Assembly (NCBI RefSeq): GCF_009730335.1
Contig: NZ_CP046315.1
Coordinates: 248,001-312,000 of the forward strand
Direction of reading: 5' to 3'
Length of the DNA stretch: 64,000 nucleotides
Origin: Schaalia odontolytica
GTDB taxonomy: Bacteria; Actinomycetota; Actinomycetes; Actinomycetales; Actinomycetaceae
The position numbers and the translations under genes are program-made. Position 1 is the first letter of the stretch, and every line of letters starts with the position of its first letter. A model generated the notes under the pieces. It made no database searches. It saw only the letters and a program-made list of their open reading frames with translations, and was not told the DNA's origin. Below are positions 29,011-38,074 of this stretch, in pieces.

Positions 29011-29429
29011 GCCCGTAGCCGCTGGATCACCAGGTGGCGGTGGCAACACTTAGGGGTCTCTTCGAAGCATAGGATGATCACGTTCCCTCGCCGGGTGAGC
29101 TCAGCGAGTTCTCCCAATTGCCGGTCGGCTTCGGGGGTGCTGAGGACTTCGTCGTTGAAGCGCTTGTGTGCGCGCTCGGCTTCGGGGGTGCCCGGATGGG
29201 CGAAGCCGGGGCGGTTGTCCTTTGGGTTCCCCAGTGCGCGCAGGTGTACGTAGTCCACGCCTGCGCCCGCCAGAGCGTTGGAGAGGGCCGTCTTGGAGAA
29301 GCCCTTCTTACGCGAGATCGCGTTGAGGCGGATATCGACGACGTAGGCGGCGTGCAAGCGCTTGCACTCGTTGAGCAGGTCCTCAATCGAGTGGCCTTCG
29401 TATCCCCAGCCGGTCACCACGTGTGTCAT
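28962..29429 (-). CDS. DUF488 domain protein
   Basis: A 155-aa protein with the DUF488 pattern: 'VVTGWGYEGHSIEDLL', 'YVVDIRLNAISRKKGFSK', 'VHLRALGNPKD' and 'ILCFEETPKCCHRHLV'. The C-terminal C-F-E-x5-C-H-R block is the most conserved feature and may bind metal. The function is unknown; some members lie in defence or DNA-modification contexts. ATG at 29429 fits a leaderless start; ATG at 29438 is in frame. It converges with, and overlaps, the 28030 gene. Confidence 0.87.
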   Translation of the reverse strand: MTHVVTGWGYEGHSIEDLLNECKRLHAAYVVDIRLNAISRKKGFSKTALSNALAGAGVDYVHLRALGNPKDNRPGFAHPGTPEAERAHKRFNDEVLSTPEADRQLGELAELTRRGNVIILCFEETPKCCHRHLVIQRLRAQNRQLRSAKTALVEG

Positions 29430-29855
29430 GCCCTCCATCTTAGACTGGGATCAGCGCTGGTGTGAGGCGCTAAGGCATGGAGGAAGGGTCGAGCCGCTAT
29501 GATTCCGGCAACCGCTGTAGTGCTATAGCGGCGCGTAAACCTGGGCGCATGCCAGGGTTTTGTTGGAGTTCGACCGTTCCGTTTTGCTTTCCTTTTTTCA
29601 CCTGAGTAAGAAACATCGATTCGCGGATCCTGAGTCGAGGTTTGCGCGCCCCCGTCACTAATGTCCACGTGCTTGGTACTCTGTATCTCGTCGATTTGTG
29701 GCAGTAATGCTGTCCGCGGCAACCCGAGTGATCCCCGGAACCATGTCCATCTCTCAAAGATATAATGATGCTACTTAATCGATGCGAGTATCTCAGATGT
29801 TGATGAATCGCGTCAATAGGCAATGGTCAGTGTGATGTCGTTTGGCATCCTTCTC
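29430..29855. other. Intergenic region, no gene seen
   Basis: About 425 bp with a short inverted repeat (GCCGCTAT ... CTATAGCGGC near 29490-29535). The upstream -10 of the DUF488 gene lies here. No credible coding sequence. Confidence 0.5.
29437..29442 (-). promoter_or_regulatory. -10 element of the DUF488 gene
   Basis: TAAGAT on the minus strand, 7 nt before the ATG at 29429; likely leaderless or very short leader. Confidence 0.45.
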
Positions 29856-30374
29856 TCATGGGCGCTTCATTGCGATGCGCTCGTACGCTCGGCGGAGCCG
29901 CTTGAGGCACATGCCGATCACGAGCAGGAAGTGGACGGTGCCGGCGACTGCGATCCCGGTGAGCGTGGGTCCGCACGAATCATAGCCGATCCACTTCCCA
30001 GCGCCGCACACGATGAGGTAGATCGCCAGCGTCACCCCCCAGAGAATGGCCCAAAGGGTGTTGGCCATGCACTCATCGACGAGCGCGAAGTCGTCCTCGC
30101 CCAGACGCTTGTCGTTGTCCAGGGTGGTCCGAAGCTGGAAGAGGAACACCGCCATCGTGAACAGCAGACCAGCGACGATGGAGATGCCCGAGACGGCGCC
30201 GCCGACGTCGGCGATCTTCGCGCCCAGCTTCCACGTTGCCGTGCCTGCGATCAGCGGCAGGAGTGCCTGCGCGGCAACGCCCCACCAGTCGGTGCGGCCG
30301 ATGCGGTTGTCATAGAGGGTGCTGAAATGGTCGGCTGGTACTCTCCACAGGGATGCCTTGCCCACCGTCTTCAC
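29856..30374 (-). CDS. Four-helix membrane protein, second gene of a two-gene cassette
   Basis: A 172-aa protein with four predicted transmembrane helices (about residues 32-50, 53-75, 100-125 and 135-160). The N-terminal 'SLWRVPADHFSTLYDNRIGRTDWWG' precedes helix 1. The central loop 'LRTTLDNDKRLGEDDFALVDEC' is polar and cytoplasmic. The start is GTG at 30374, overlapping the upstream stop in GTGA, so the two genes are translationally coupled. No family is recognised with certainty. A soluble protein coupled to a small membrane protein is a common layout in abortive-infection systems. Confidence 0.75.
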   Translation of the reverse strand: MKTVGKASLWRVPADHFSTLYDNRIGRTDWWGVAAQALLPLIAGTATWKLGAKIADVGGAVSGISIVAGLLFTMAVFLFQLRTTLDNDKRLGEDDFALVDECMANTLWAILWGVTLAIYLIVCGAGKWIGYDSCGPTLTGIAVAGTVHFLLVIGMCLKRLRRAYERIAMKRP

Positions 30375-31306
30375 TCTCCTCGGGACGGCCTCGCCGGTCG
30401 GCTCCACGATGCCTCCCACGCTGCACCACGGCGTTCGCACAGGTCCCTCACGCGCTCCGTGCACTTGGCCACTAGCTCTGAGGTCTCGAGCGTGGGCTCG
30501 GTGGCCTCGTTGAGCAGCTCACGGATGGCTGGAGCCCCCTCGGTGCCCAGCTCGAACTTCTTGGTGCGCCCGTCGTGCTCCATGGTTACCCACACCCTGT
30601 GATCCTCCGGCAGGTCCTCGACTGAGACGATGCGCTTGAGGGTATTCTCGTCCTTGAGGCCGTTGAGAAGTTTCCTCGGGAACCGCTTCCTGCGCTGCGG
30701 CCGAGCGATGTGTGACACCTTGCCAACCTCGACGTGGGGCCCATCCGCGACGTCGACACTCTTGCCCTCTACACGCACCTCCACCTCCGTCAGCTCGGCA
30801 GCCTCGGCCCATACCTCACTCTCGGTGACCGCGGTCATCACCATGGTCACCTTGTCGGTGTAGTTGCTGAAGTATGGGCGGAACAGGTCTCGGATGCGTC
30901 CGCCAGCCTGGCCGCGGGAAGATTCCTCCGACAAGAAGTACGCCCGCTCGCCCGTCTCCGGAACGAAGAGGAGGGCACGGTTGCTGCCGGTCGGTGCCTG
31001 GTTGTCGGCGATGGTCCCCACCGGTTCGCCAGTGTCAACGTCGACGAGTTCGCCGGCCTCGCCATAGGCTCCGACGCGCAGGTCTAGCAGGAGGACCCGC
31101 GGTGCGTAGAGGGATACGTCGTCCACGCTCACCCAGGTCTGTCGGTCCTCGTTGTGAGTCTCGGCCGTCGTTAGATTCTTAACCCAGGTTTCGAAGATCT
31201 TGAGCAGGTCCTCGCCGTCCAAGTCTGCCGGAGCGAACGAGGAGGGGTTGCGCTTGCGCTTCTGGCGGAAAGCCAATTCGTAGACGGTAAGGACTCGACG
31301 TCCCAT
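30371..31306 (-). CDS. Uncharacterised soluble protein, first gene of a two-gene cassette
   Basis: A 311-aa protein that starts MGRRVLTVYELAFRQKRK and includes 'YFLSEESSRGQAGGRIRDLF', then a predicted beta/alpha region with 'FPRKLLNGLKDENTLKRIVS'. There is no signal peptide or membrane segment. ATG is preceded by AAGGAGG. It overlaps the membrane-protein gene by 4 nt. I recognise no family; it resembles genes of small defence-type cassettes only in layout. Confidence 0.75.
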   Translation of the reverse strand: MGRRVLTVYELAFRQKRKRNPSSFAPADLDGEDLLKIFETWVKNLTTAETHNEDRQTWVSVDDVSLYAPRVLLLDLRVGAYGEAGELVDVDTGEPVGTIADNQAPTGSNRALLFVPETGERAYFLSEESSRGQAGGRIRDLFRPYFSNYTDKVTMVMTAVTESEVWAEAAELTEVEVRVEGKSVDVADGPHVEVGKVSHIARPQRRKRFPRKLLNGLKDENTLKRIVSVEDLPEDHRVWVTMEHDGRTKKFELGTEGAPAIRELLNEATEPTLETSELVAKCTERVRDLCERRGAAWEASWSRPARPSRGE

Positions 31307-31585
31307 GATTCCTCCTTAATTTAGATAGGAACCATCATAGTAGTCTGCTTTGACGGTCATTGGACCAGACCGTTCTCAAGTGATGATTGCGGCAGATCCT
31401 GCTTATCTAGGAATGAATCTTTCCGCGATTGGTAACTTCATCGTGAGGAGCAATCATCTGTTTCGCCTCTCTGGCAATGTTAGTCATAGTCGTCTGACCA
31501 GTGGCTGCCGGGTAGAGAAACGAGAAGTCCGCAGCCCCTGCGGGTCTGCGGACTTGCGTGGAACTCCGGCCTGGCCGGAATTCGC

Positions 31586-31684
31586 TCAGTGGCGGTCGGC
31601 CTTCACCAGGCGCTTGGCGTCGGCGAGCTCGTTGAGCTGATCGATGTGGGCCTGGGCAACCATGACGTCGATGGTCGAGAACAT
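31586..31684 (-). CDS. Small hypothetical protein (32 aa)
   Basis: The protein starts MFSTIDVMVAQAHIDQL and ends KRLVKADRH, an amphipathic helix with a basic tail. ATG at 31684 follows GAGGAG at good distance. An upstream in-frame ATG at 31810 would give 74 aa, but it lacks a clear ribosome-binding site and its extra part looks non-coding. Similar tiny genes occur in actinobacteria; the function is unknown. Confidence 0.5.
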   Translation of the reverse strand: MFSTIDVMVAQAHIDQLNELADAKRLVKADRH

Positions 31685-32332
31685 GAGTGAACTCCTCGTG
31701 GGATCGTATGTTGTGTTGATTCCCTGTTTGACGAGGCCGGGGATCACCCGGCGGATCTCGTTCGTGGAGTGTGCCAACGCGGGTGGCGTTGGCGCGACCC
31801 TGCGTTTCAAACAAGAAAAGCGCCGGACCAGCTTGGCAGCTTCGTCAGGCGCTTGATGGTTATAGTTTATCCCTCACAAAACGCGCAATCAACCGTTCGG
31901 CCAGTAATTTAGATCGCATCAAAAACCAAGCAATTGCAAAGCAAAGTGGTTACGTGCACACCACCTGCGCAAACGTGCGCACGCCGTCACAATTCATCTA
32001 TTGTGTCGGCTATGCTCGCCCACAGATCACAAAATTTCGGATATTTGTATGTCGGTTTGTGCAGGTTCATGAAACACCTGTATGTGCGACCCTGGCCCGC
32101 AAGGGGCATGGCAACAGCGATTGAGGTGGGGGAGTGGTGCTCACCGAAGTTTCGGGGCGTCATCAGAGCTCTCGGCCGCATTGCCTGGCCGTAACTGGGG
32201 CCGCCCTCATGAAGGGGATGGGCTGCAATCACGGGTTTCGGGTGCCAGAACTTTGCGCGGCGTGGGCCGCAGGCATAGAATGATAACGATTCTCATTCAT
32301 ATACACGTGCGAAGCACCTAGAGGACCCCCTC
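31685..32332. other. Intergenic region upstream of the metal-transport operon
   Basis: About 650 bp. It contains an imperfect hairpin (AAGCGCC / GGCGCTT near 31815-31851), one ACGAGGCCGGGG word (31731) and the Fur/Zur-like operator at 32279. No convincing gene. Confidence 0.5.
32279..32297. promoter_or_regulatory. Fur/Zur-type operator
   Basis: AATGATAACGATTCTCATT, an interrupted palindrome with AATGA and TCATT arms, close to actinobacterial Zur and Fur boxes. It lies 35 nt before the first gene of a metal ABC transporter operon. Repression by Zur in zinc-replete cells is the likely meaning; Fur or a manganese regulator cannot be excluded. Confidence 0.7.
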
Positions 32333-34261
32333 ATGAACCCCACGAAGTACCGGAACCCGGGCCGCGCAGCTGCCCGGGCTTTCGCCGCCATGGCCCTCGC
32401 GGCCACCTTCTTCCTCGTGCCCGGAGCGGCACACGCCGCCGACGAGGCCACCGCCGACACCGCGGACGCAGTAGCGACAGAGGAGTCCACCACCGCCGAC
32501 GCCGCAACGACCGACGCAGCCACGGCCTCGTCCGAGGCCGACGCTTCCACCTGCGCCGTCATGCGCACCGCCCCCGCAGGCACCACGGCCACCCTAGACC
32601 GCGGCCACGCCGACATCTTCGACCTGACCTCCGACGCGTCCGGCACCCTGACCCTCCGTATTAAAGAGGACGCCACGGGCTCTGGCGTCATGCGTGAGCC
32701 CGAGCAGACGCTCCTCGCCGTCAACAAGTCCACGCTCACCCAGATCCCCGCCTCCGTTAGCCAGGCGACCGGCGCTCCCGCCGCCGCGTACCTTCTTGGC
32801 CAGTCCGGCGACAACCAGGCCACCGTCCTGTGGCCCGGCTGGGACACCCTGGGCGTCACGGCCGGCGGATACGACGCCGCGCGCTTCCACATCTCCTACA
32901 CGGGCCCGGAGAACGGCCGCATCTACGCCTTCACCTCCAGCTTCACCGAGGGCACCAAGGCGGTCACCAATGACGGCAGCTTCGACCTGGCCCCCGAAGG
33001 TGACGACATCGACCAGCCCTACGCCGCACACAAGCACGTCAACTGGCTGTTCACGCGCGCCGGCCGCTACACGCTGACCGTCCAGGCCAGCGCGTGGACC
33101 CCCGGCAACACCGGCGCCGCCAACGCCGTCGCGCCCGCCCGCACGTACACGATCGACGTCGCCGACGAGGCGTCGTGCCTCGCCGAGTCCGGATCGGCCC
33201 CCTCGACCGACCAGGCCCAGCCCGCCCCCGCCCCCGGCGTGGGCGGCGCCGCGGGAACGCCCAGCGCCCCGGCCCCCGCACCCGGCGCGACGGGAACGAC
33301 CGGCACCACCGGCACGACGACCGGCGCGAACCCCGCCCCCTCTTCGGGCGCGCGCACCACCTCCGGCACGACCGGCGGTGAGCGCTGCGTCGCCACCCGC
33401 ATCACCCGCGAGGCCACCGAGGCCGAGGCCGCCACCCTGGCCTCGAACAGCGCCCCCGCGAACACCGCGCGCACGACCCTGACGGTGAGCGTCGGCGACG
33501 GCGCCTCCGGCAACGCCACCGATGGCCACTTCGACCTGGGACCCGCCATCGAAAACGGCACGCTCGTCGCCCGCGTCAAGGACGACCGCACCCAGCCCGC
33601 ACAGTGGGTCGACCCCTCGTCCCTGACCTTCGCCCTCGGTGACGCCGCGCGCATCACCGCGCCCGCCGACCTCGGCTTCGTCGCCACCCCCGGCTCCAGC
33701 GTCTGGCTGATCCCCTCCACCCAGATCGCGGGTGTGCCGTGGCTGGGCCTGAACTCCCAGCGCGAAGAGATCGTCACCGGCACCACCGGCCCCGTCCAGT
33801 TCACCCTCGACGCCGTCGAAGGCCCCGGACGCGTCGCCGTCTTCAACGCGGGCGCGCTCGGCTCCGGCGTCGGCGAGCACGTCTTCGACGGCCCGGGCAC
33901 CGGCTACACGCTCGGCGCCAACACGCACGCCCACCAGAACTGGGTGTTCACCGCGCCCGGCACCTACACACTGACCATCACCATGCGCGTCACCCCCAAC
34001 GGCGCGGCGCTCGCGGGCAGCGGCTTCGGCTCCGGCGGCGACCTCACGGCCACCGGTGCGACCGGCCCCAACGGGCGACCCATGGTCTCCCAGGTCGTCG
34101 GCCGCACCGCGTCCGGCAAGGAGTGCGACCTCTCCCTGGCCACCACCGGTGCCGACACCATCCCCCTGACCGTCGTCTCCCTCACCTGGGCGCTCACGGG
34201 CGCGGCCTGCGTGTGGGTGGGCGCGATCGGACGCCGCCGCAACCTGTGCAAAGCGCTGTGA
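32333..34261 (+). CDS. Cell-wall-anchored repeat protein of metal ABC transporter (TIGR03773-like)
   Basis: A 642-aa surface protein. A signal peptide (residues 1-35, ending AAHA) is followed by two copies of the actinobacterial surface-anchored domain (TIGR03769 type), about residues 80-260 and 380-560. Each ends in the hallmark 'H.NW.FT..G.YTLT' ('HVNWLFTRAGRYTLT', 'HQNWVFTAPGTYTLT'). A P/A/G/T-rich linker separates them. The C-terminus has LATTG, a hydrophobic helix and RRR: an LAXTG-type signal for a class E sortase. Family precedent is in anchored-repeat ABC systems, where it may bind metal at the wall and pass it on. It overlaps the next gene by 4 nt. Confidence 0.87.
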   Translation: MNPTKYRNPGRAAARAFAAMALAATFFLVPGAAHAADEATADTADAVATEESTTADAATTDAATASSEADASTCAVMRTAPAGTTATLDRGHADIFDLTSDASGTLTLRIKEDATGSGVMREPEQTLLAVNKSTLTQIPASVSQATGAPAAAYLLGQSGDNQATVLWPGWDTLGVTAGGYDAARFHISYTGPENGRIYAFTSSFTEGTKAVTNDGSFDLAPEGDDIDQPYAAHKHVNWLFTRAGRYTLTVQASAWTPGNTGAANAVAPARTYTIDVADEASCLAESGSAPSTDQAQPAPAPGVGGAAGTPSAPAPAPGATGTTGTTGTTTGANPAPSSGARTTSGTTGGERCVATRITREATEAEAATLASNSAPANTARTTLTVSVGDGASGNATDGHFDLGPAIENGTLVARVKDDRTQPAQWVDPSSLTFALGDAARITAPADLGFVATPGSSVWLIPSTQIAGVPWLGLNSQREEIVTGTTGPVQFTLDAVEGPGRVAVFNAGALGSGVGEHVFDGPGTGYTLGANTHAHQNWVFTAPGTYTLTITMRVTPNGAALAGSGFGSGGDLTATGATGPNGRPMVSQVVGRTASGKECDLSLATTGADTIPLTVVSLTWALTGAACVWVGAIGRRRNLCKAL

Positions 34262-35946
34262 CCCCTCATTTACGAGGCCGACTCTCCCTCATCCCCCGCC
34301 TCCCCTTCCGTGGGTGGCGGGGGAGTGGGTGTGTGCTCGCTGCCTCGGCGTTAGCGCTCACGGCTACCCTGGCCGGCTGCGCGCCTGCGCCCGACCCCGC
34401 AAGCGATGGCGAACTGCGCGTCGTGGCCACGACCGGCATACTCGCCGACCTCGTGCGCAACGTCGCCGGAGACCGCGTCCGTGTCACGCAGATGGTGCCC
34501 GACGGGGCGGATCCGCACTCGTGGGAGCCCTCCCTGCGCACAGTGCGCGACGTCGCCTACGCGGACCTCGCCTTCTCCAACTACCTCATGCTCGAGGAGC
34601 ATGCCCTCATCCGCGCCCTCGACTCCAACCTGCCCGCCGGATCGCGCTCCGTCTCCGTCGCCGAGGAGGCCGCCAAGAACGGTGCGACCATCCTCCCCCT
34701 CGTCGAAGACCGCGCCCTCGACACCCCGTGGCTCGGCATGCGCGTGTGGGGCGACGGCGCCGACATGGGGGCCACCCGCGCCTCGCAGATCGACCTGACG
34801 ACCACCGGCGTCGACGGGCCCGGGCAGGCTGCCGCGTACCTCACCACGTCCTTCGGGCAGCCCGAGATCGCCTTCGCGACCTCGGACGGCTTCAACGCCG
34901 CAGGCGGATACGACACCGACACCGCGCAGCTACCCGCCGATGCCCACCAGCACATGAGCTGGGCGTTCACCGCCCCCGGCGTCTACCGCGTCCACTTCCG
35001 CGCCAACCTGCGCACCACCCCCGGCGCTACGCCCGTCAGCGTCGGGGAAGGCAGCGCCGTCTTCGCCGTCGGCACCCCGCCCGAGGAGATCGCCGCCAGT
35101 GAGGGCCGCCGCGTCCTGTCCGCCGGCCACGCCGACATCACCGTCAACCTCACCACCAAGCGCGTCGAGCTCGCCTCCGACGCCGGAGCACTCAGCGGGG
35201 ACGAGGCCTCGGCCCCCTGCGTGGGCGGAGGAACCACGGGCGCGGCCGTCGCCTCGACCATGGAATGCACCGACCTCGACCAGGTCGTCATCGAAGTGCC
35301 CACCCGCGCGCTCACGACGATCCCCGGGGAGGCCTCGTTCCGCTTCATCGGTGAGCCCGGCGCCAGCGTGTACATGCTGCCGCAGGCCGTCCTCGGCAAG
35401 CACGTCCACGGCGACATCGACCCCCACCTGTGGCACGACGTCCACAACGCCCAAGCGTACGTGCGCGTCATCCGCGACTCGCTGATCTCCGTCGACCCCG
35501 ACGGCGAGGCCACCTACCGGGCCAACGCAGCCGCCTACCTGACGCGCCTCGACGAGCTCGACGCCACCGTGGCCTCGACCATCGCGTCCATCCCCGAGGA
35601 ACGCCGCAAACTCGTCACCACCAACGACGCCTACGCGTACCTGGCGAACGCCTACGGGCTCACCGTCGCCGGCTTCGTGGCGCCCAACCCCAGTGTCGAA
35701 CCCTCCATCGCCGACCGGATCAAACTCCAGGCCACCCTGTCCGACTCCTCGATCCCCGCGGTGTTCCTCGAACCCAACCTGGCGCGCACCCGCTCCACCC
35801 TGCGCACCGCCGCCACCGACGCGGGCGTGGACATCTGCCCCCTGTACGGCGACACCCTCGACGACCAAGCACCCACTTACATCGACATGATGGAACACAA
35901 CGCCCGCTCACTGGCACGCTGCCTGGGCGGCAAGGAGATGCCATGA
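34258..35946 (+). CDS. Anchored-repeat ABC transporter substrate-binding lipoprotein (ZnuA-like)
   Basis: A 562-aa metal-binding lipoprotein. The start is GTG at 34258, overlapping the previous stop in GTGA. The lipobox is LAGC (Cys41). The ZnuA/TroA-type N-lobe has 'VVATTGILADLVRNV' and metal ligand H87 in 'GADPHSWEPS'. A surface-anchored repeat domain of about 200 residues (142-380) is inserted ('HQHMSWAFTAPGVYRVHF'). The fold then resumes with 'KHVHGDIDPHLWHDVHNAQ', 'RKLVTTNDAYAYLA' and the C-lobe acid in 'CPLYGDTLD'. The inserted domain is diagnostic of the TIGR03772 subfamily. Zinc is the likely substrate, from the operator and the histidine-rich site. Confidence 0.9.
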   Translation: MTPHLRGRLSLIPRLPFRGWRGSGCVLAASALALTATLAGCAPAPDPASDGELRVVATTGILADLVRNVAGDRVRVTQMVPDGADPHSWEPSLRTVRDVAYADLAFSNYLMLEEHALIRALDSNLPAGSRSVSVAEEAAKNGATILPLVEDRALDTPWLGMRVWGDGADMGATRASQIDLTTTGVDGPGQAAAYLTTSFGQPEIAFATSDGFNAAGGYDTDTAQLPADAHQHMSWAFTAPGVYRVHFRANLRTTPGATPVSVGEGSAVFAVGTPPEEIAASEGRRVLSAGHADITVNLTTKRVELASDAGALSGDEASAPCVGGGTTGAAVASTMECTDLDQVVIEVPTRALTTIPGEASFRFIGEPGASVYMLPQAVLGKHVHGDIDPHLWHDVHNAQAYVRVIRDSLISVDPDGEATYRANAAAYLTRLDELDATVASTIASIPEERRKLVTTNDAYAYLANAYGLTVAGFVAPNPSVEPSIADRIKLQATLSDSSIPAVFLEPNLARTRSTLRTAATDAGVDICPLYGDTLDDQAPTYIDMMEHNARSLARCLGGKEMP

Positions 35947-36020
35947 ACACTCATTCCTGCTCCACTTCCGGCCGAGGTGTCGTCCGCCAGGACGACCGCC
36001 GGCTCTGCGCCCCGGGGGCG

Positions 36021-36150
36021 GCGGCCCGCCCGCGAGATCGCCACACGCGAGCTTCGCTCGGAGTGGTCGATCTCGAAGCCCGGCCAGGCCCCGCCACCGC
36101 CCCCGGGGCTAGCCGGCGGCCTTTCCGCAAGCCCGGCCAGGCCTTGCCGC
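36021..36150 (+). repeat. Dispersed GC-rich palindromic repeat, copies 3 and 3b
   Basis: A full copy at 36021-36102 matches 27322-27402 and 3752-3834 and ends with the same 29 bp as copy 2. A second partial copy at 36126-36150 repeats GCAAGCCCGGCCAGGCC. It sits between the lipoprotein gene and the next gene of the metal operon. Confidence 0.8.
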
Positions 36151-36272
36151 CGACCACGGGACAGAGCGGGCGGGCATCACAGCTCGTCGTACGTCCAGGT
36201 GCCACCGCCCATGGGGGGAATGGCAGCACTAGAAGCATCCCTACGGCGTGTCGTCGGCGTGTCGCGGCTCTA

Positions 36273-37358
36273 ATGACGTTATTCCCCCGTCTCGGCATGT
36301 CGGTGTTCGCCCTCATCGTGTCGGCTCTCCTCGTCATCGCGGGTGCTCCCTCTTCTTTTGCTGATCCGAGTCCCGACCCCGACCTCGCGCAGAGCGTCGC
36401 CGCTCACGAGGAGTGGTCGAATGAGGCCAGCGAGATCGCCGTCGGGCACGTCGACCTCGGCCCCCGACTGATCGACGGACAGTGGCGGGCCGGCCTGCGC
36501 CACGACGCCGAGAGCGGCCCCGTGTGGCGCGACCCCAACCAGACCGTCCTGCGGGTGAGCGACGCGGCCGTCATGACCGCGCCCGACTCCGCCGACTACC
36601 CCTTCCTGGCCGACGTCGCGGGCAAGCCCGTGTACGTCGTTCCCCAGACGCAGAACCCGAACGTCGTGTGGCTCGGCTGGAACACGCAGGACCCCGCCGT
36701 CACGGCCACCATCGACCGCGGCCTCACCATGCGCGTCGGCCCCGTGAGCGGCCCCGGCCGCGCGTGGCTGTTCCTGCAGTCCGGTACCTTCGGCAAGCCC
36801 CTCCTGCTCGCCGACTCGGGCGCGGCGCCTGGCGACGTGTGGATCGACTCGGGCACGCACGTGCACGCCAACTGGGCGTTCTCCGCGCCCGGTACCTACA
36901 CGGCGACCGTGACCTTCCTGGGCACGACCACCGCCGGCGAGGCTGTGGCCGCCTCCACGACCCTGCGCTTCGCCGTCGGTGACGCCGCCTCCGCGTCCGA
37001 GGCCCTGGCCATGGCCGCGCCCGCCGCTGCTGATTCCGCTTCGGCGGGGGCGTCCGCTTCTTCCCCGGGCGCCGCGCCCGCTGCTTCCGGGGCCGCCGAC
37101 CCCGCTGGCTCCTCCTCTGCCGCCGGTGCCCAGTCGGGCGGGCTGCCCGACTGGGCCTTCCTCGCGATCATCGCCGTCGCCGCGGCGTCCCTCCTCGTGA
37201 TCGGCGCCCTCGTCGTGGCGCGCTCGCGCCGCAGCCGCGCCGAACAGGCCGCCGCCATCGCCGAGGCCGACTCCATCCTTGCGCCCCTGCCCGCCGCCCG
37301 CGGTGAGGGTTCGGGCGAGGGCGGCCCCGGCCTCGTCGATCGAGGAGGGGAGCAGTGA
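36273..37358 (+). CDS. Membrane-anchored surface protein with one anchored-repeat domain
   Basis: 361 aa from ATG 36273: a signal peptide (residues 1-30, 'ALIVSALLVIAGAPSSFA'), one TIGR03769-type domain (about 45-220, ending 'HVHANWAFSAPGTYTATVTF'), an A/S/G/P-rich stalk, a transmembrane helix (about 290-315) and a basic cytoplasmic tail. There is no sortase motif, so it stays in the membrane. The frame is open back to ATG 35943, which overlaps the previous stop (ATGA) and has AAGGAG, but that reading would translate the dispersed repeat as the N-terminus. The repeat may have separated the gene from its ribosome-binding site. It probably passes metal between wall and transporter. Confidence 0.75.
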   Translation: MTLFPRLGMSVFALIVSALLVIAGAPSSFADPSPDPDLAQSVAAHEEWSNEASEIAVGHVDLGPRLIDGQWRAGLRHDAESGPVWRDPNQTVLRVSDAAVMTAPDSADYPFLADVAGKPVYVVPQTQNPNVVWLGWNTQDPAVTATIDRGLTMRVGPVSGPGRAWLFLQSGTFGKPLLLADSGAAPGDVWIDSGTHVHANWAFSAPGTYTATVTFLGTTTAGEAVAASTTLRFAVGDAASASEALAMAAPAAADSASAGASASSPGAAPAASGAADPAGSSSAAGAQSGGLPDWAFLAIIAVAAASLLVIGALVVARSRRSRAEQAAAIAEADSILAPLPAARGEGSGEGGPGLVDRGGEQ

Positions 37359-38074
37359 GCCAGCTGCGCGTCACCGGACTGGGCGCGTCCCTGGGCGGGC
37401 GCAGCGTCCTCGAGGGCGTCGACTTGGAGGCCCGGGCCGGGGAGCTCGTCGGCCTCATCGGACCTAACGGCGCCGGGAAGACCACGCTGATCCGCTCGAT
37501 CCTGGGCTTGATTCCCTCCAGCGGGCGCGTCGAGACCGACGGCGCGATCGGGTACGTGCCGCAGCGGCACGAGTTCGCGTGGGACTTCCCGATCAGCGTG
37601 CGCGACGCCGTCCTGCAGGCCGTCACCGTGCGGCGAGGGCTGCTTGGGCGTGCGCGAACCCCGCACTTCCGCGCGGTCGAGGAAGCCCTGTCCCTCGTGG
37701 GGATGCGAGACCTCGCGAAGCGTCCCATCGGCGAGCTGTCGGGCGGCCAGCGCCAGCGCGTCCTCGTCGCCCGGGCCCTCGCGATCCGGCCCGCCGTGCT
37801 GCTTCTCGACGAGCCTTTCACCGGCCTCGACATGCCGACGCAGGAGATGCTCATGGACCTGTTCCGCGCGCTCGCGGACGGGGGGCGGGCCCTCCTCATG
37901 ACCACGCACGACCTTATCGGCGCGCGCGCCGGCTGCGACCGCCTGTACCTGCTGCGGCGCACGATCGTCGCGTCCGGGCGACCCGACGAGCTGGCCGACG
38001 CCGACCCGTGGATCCGCGCCTTCGACGTGCGACCCGACAACCCGATCCTCGACGCCCTAGGAGTGCGCGCATGA
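37355..38074 (+). CDS. Anchored-repeat metal ABC transporter, ATP-binding subunit
   Basis: A 239-aa ABC ATPase of the ZnuC/TroB type (TIGR03771-like). Walker A is GPNGAGKTT (about 36-44), the Q-loop 'YVPQRHEFAWDFP', the signature LSGGQRQRV, Walker B 'VLLLDEPFTGLD', and the switch His in 'MTTHDL'. The start is GTG, overlapping the previous stop by 4 nt, and its stop overlaps the permease start by 4 nt. No defects seen. Confidence 0.95.
   Translation: MSQLRVTGLGASLGGRSVLEGVDLEARAGELVGLIGPNGAGKTTLIRSILGLIPSSGRVETDGAIGYVPQRHEFAWDFPISVRDAVLQAVTVRRGLLGRARTPHFRAVEEALSLVGMRDLAKRPIGELSGGQRQRVLVARALAIRPAVLLLDEPFTGLDMPTQEMLMDLFRALADGGRALLMTTHDLIGARAGCDRLYLLRRTIVASGRPDELADADPWIRAFDVRPDNPILDALGVRA

Noticed and set aside
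27322-36150. Dispersed GC-rich repeats as rho-independent terminators
   Set aside because: They are over 80 bp long, conserved beyond the hairpin and not placed at gene ends consistently.
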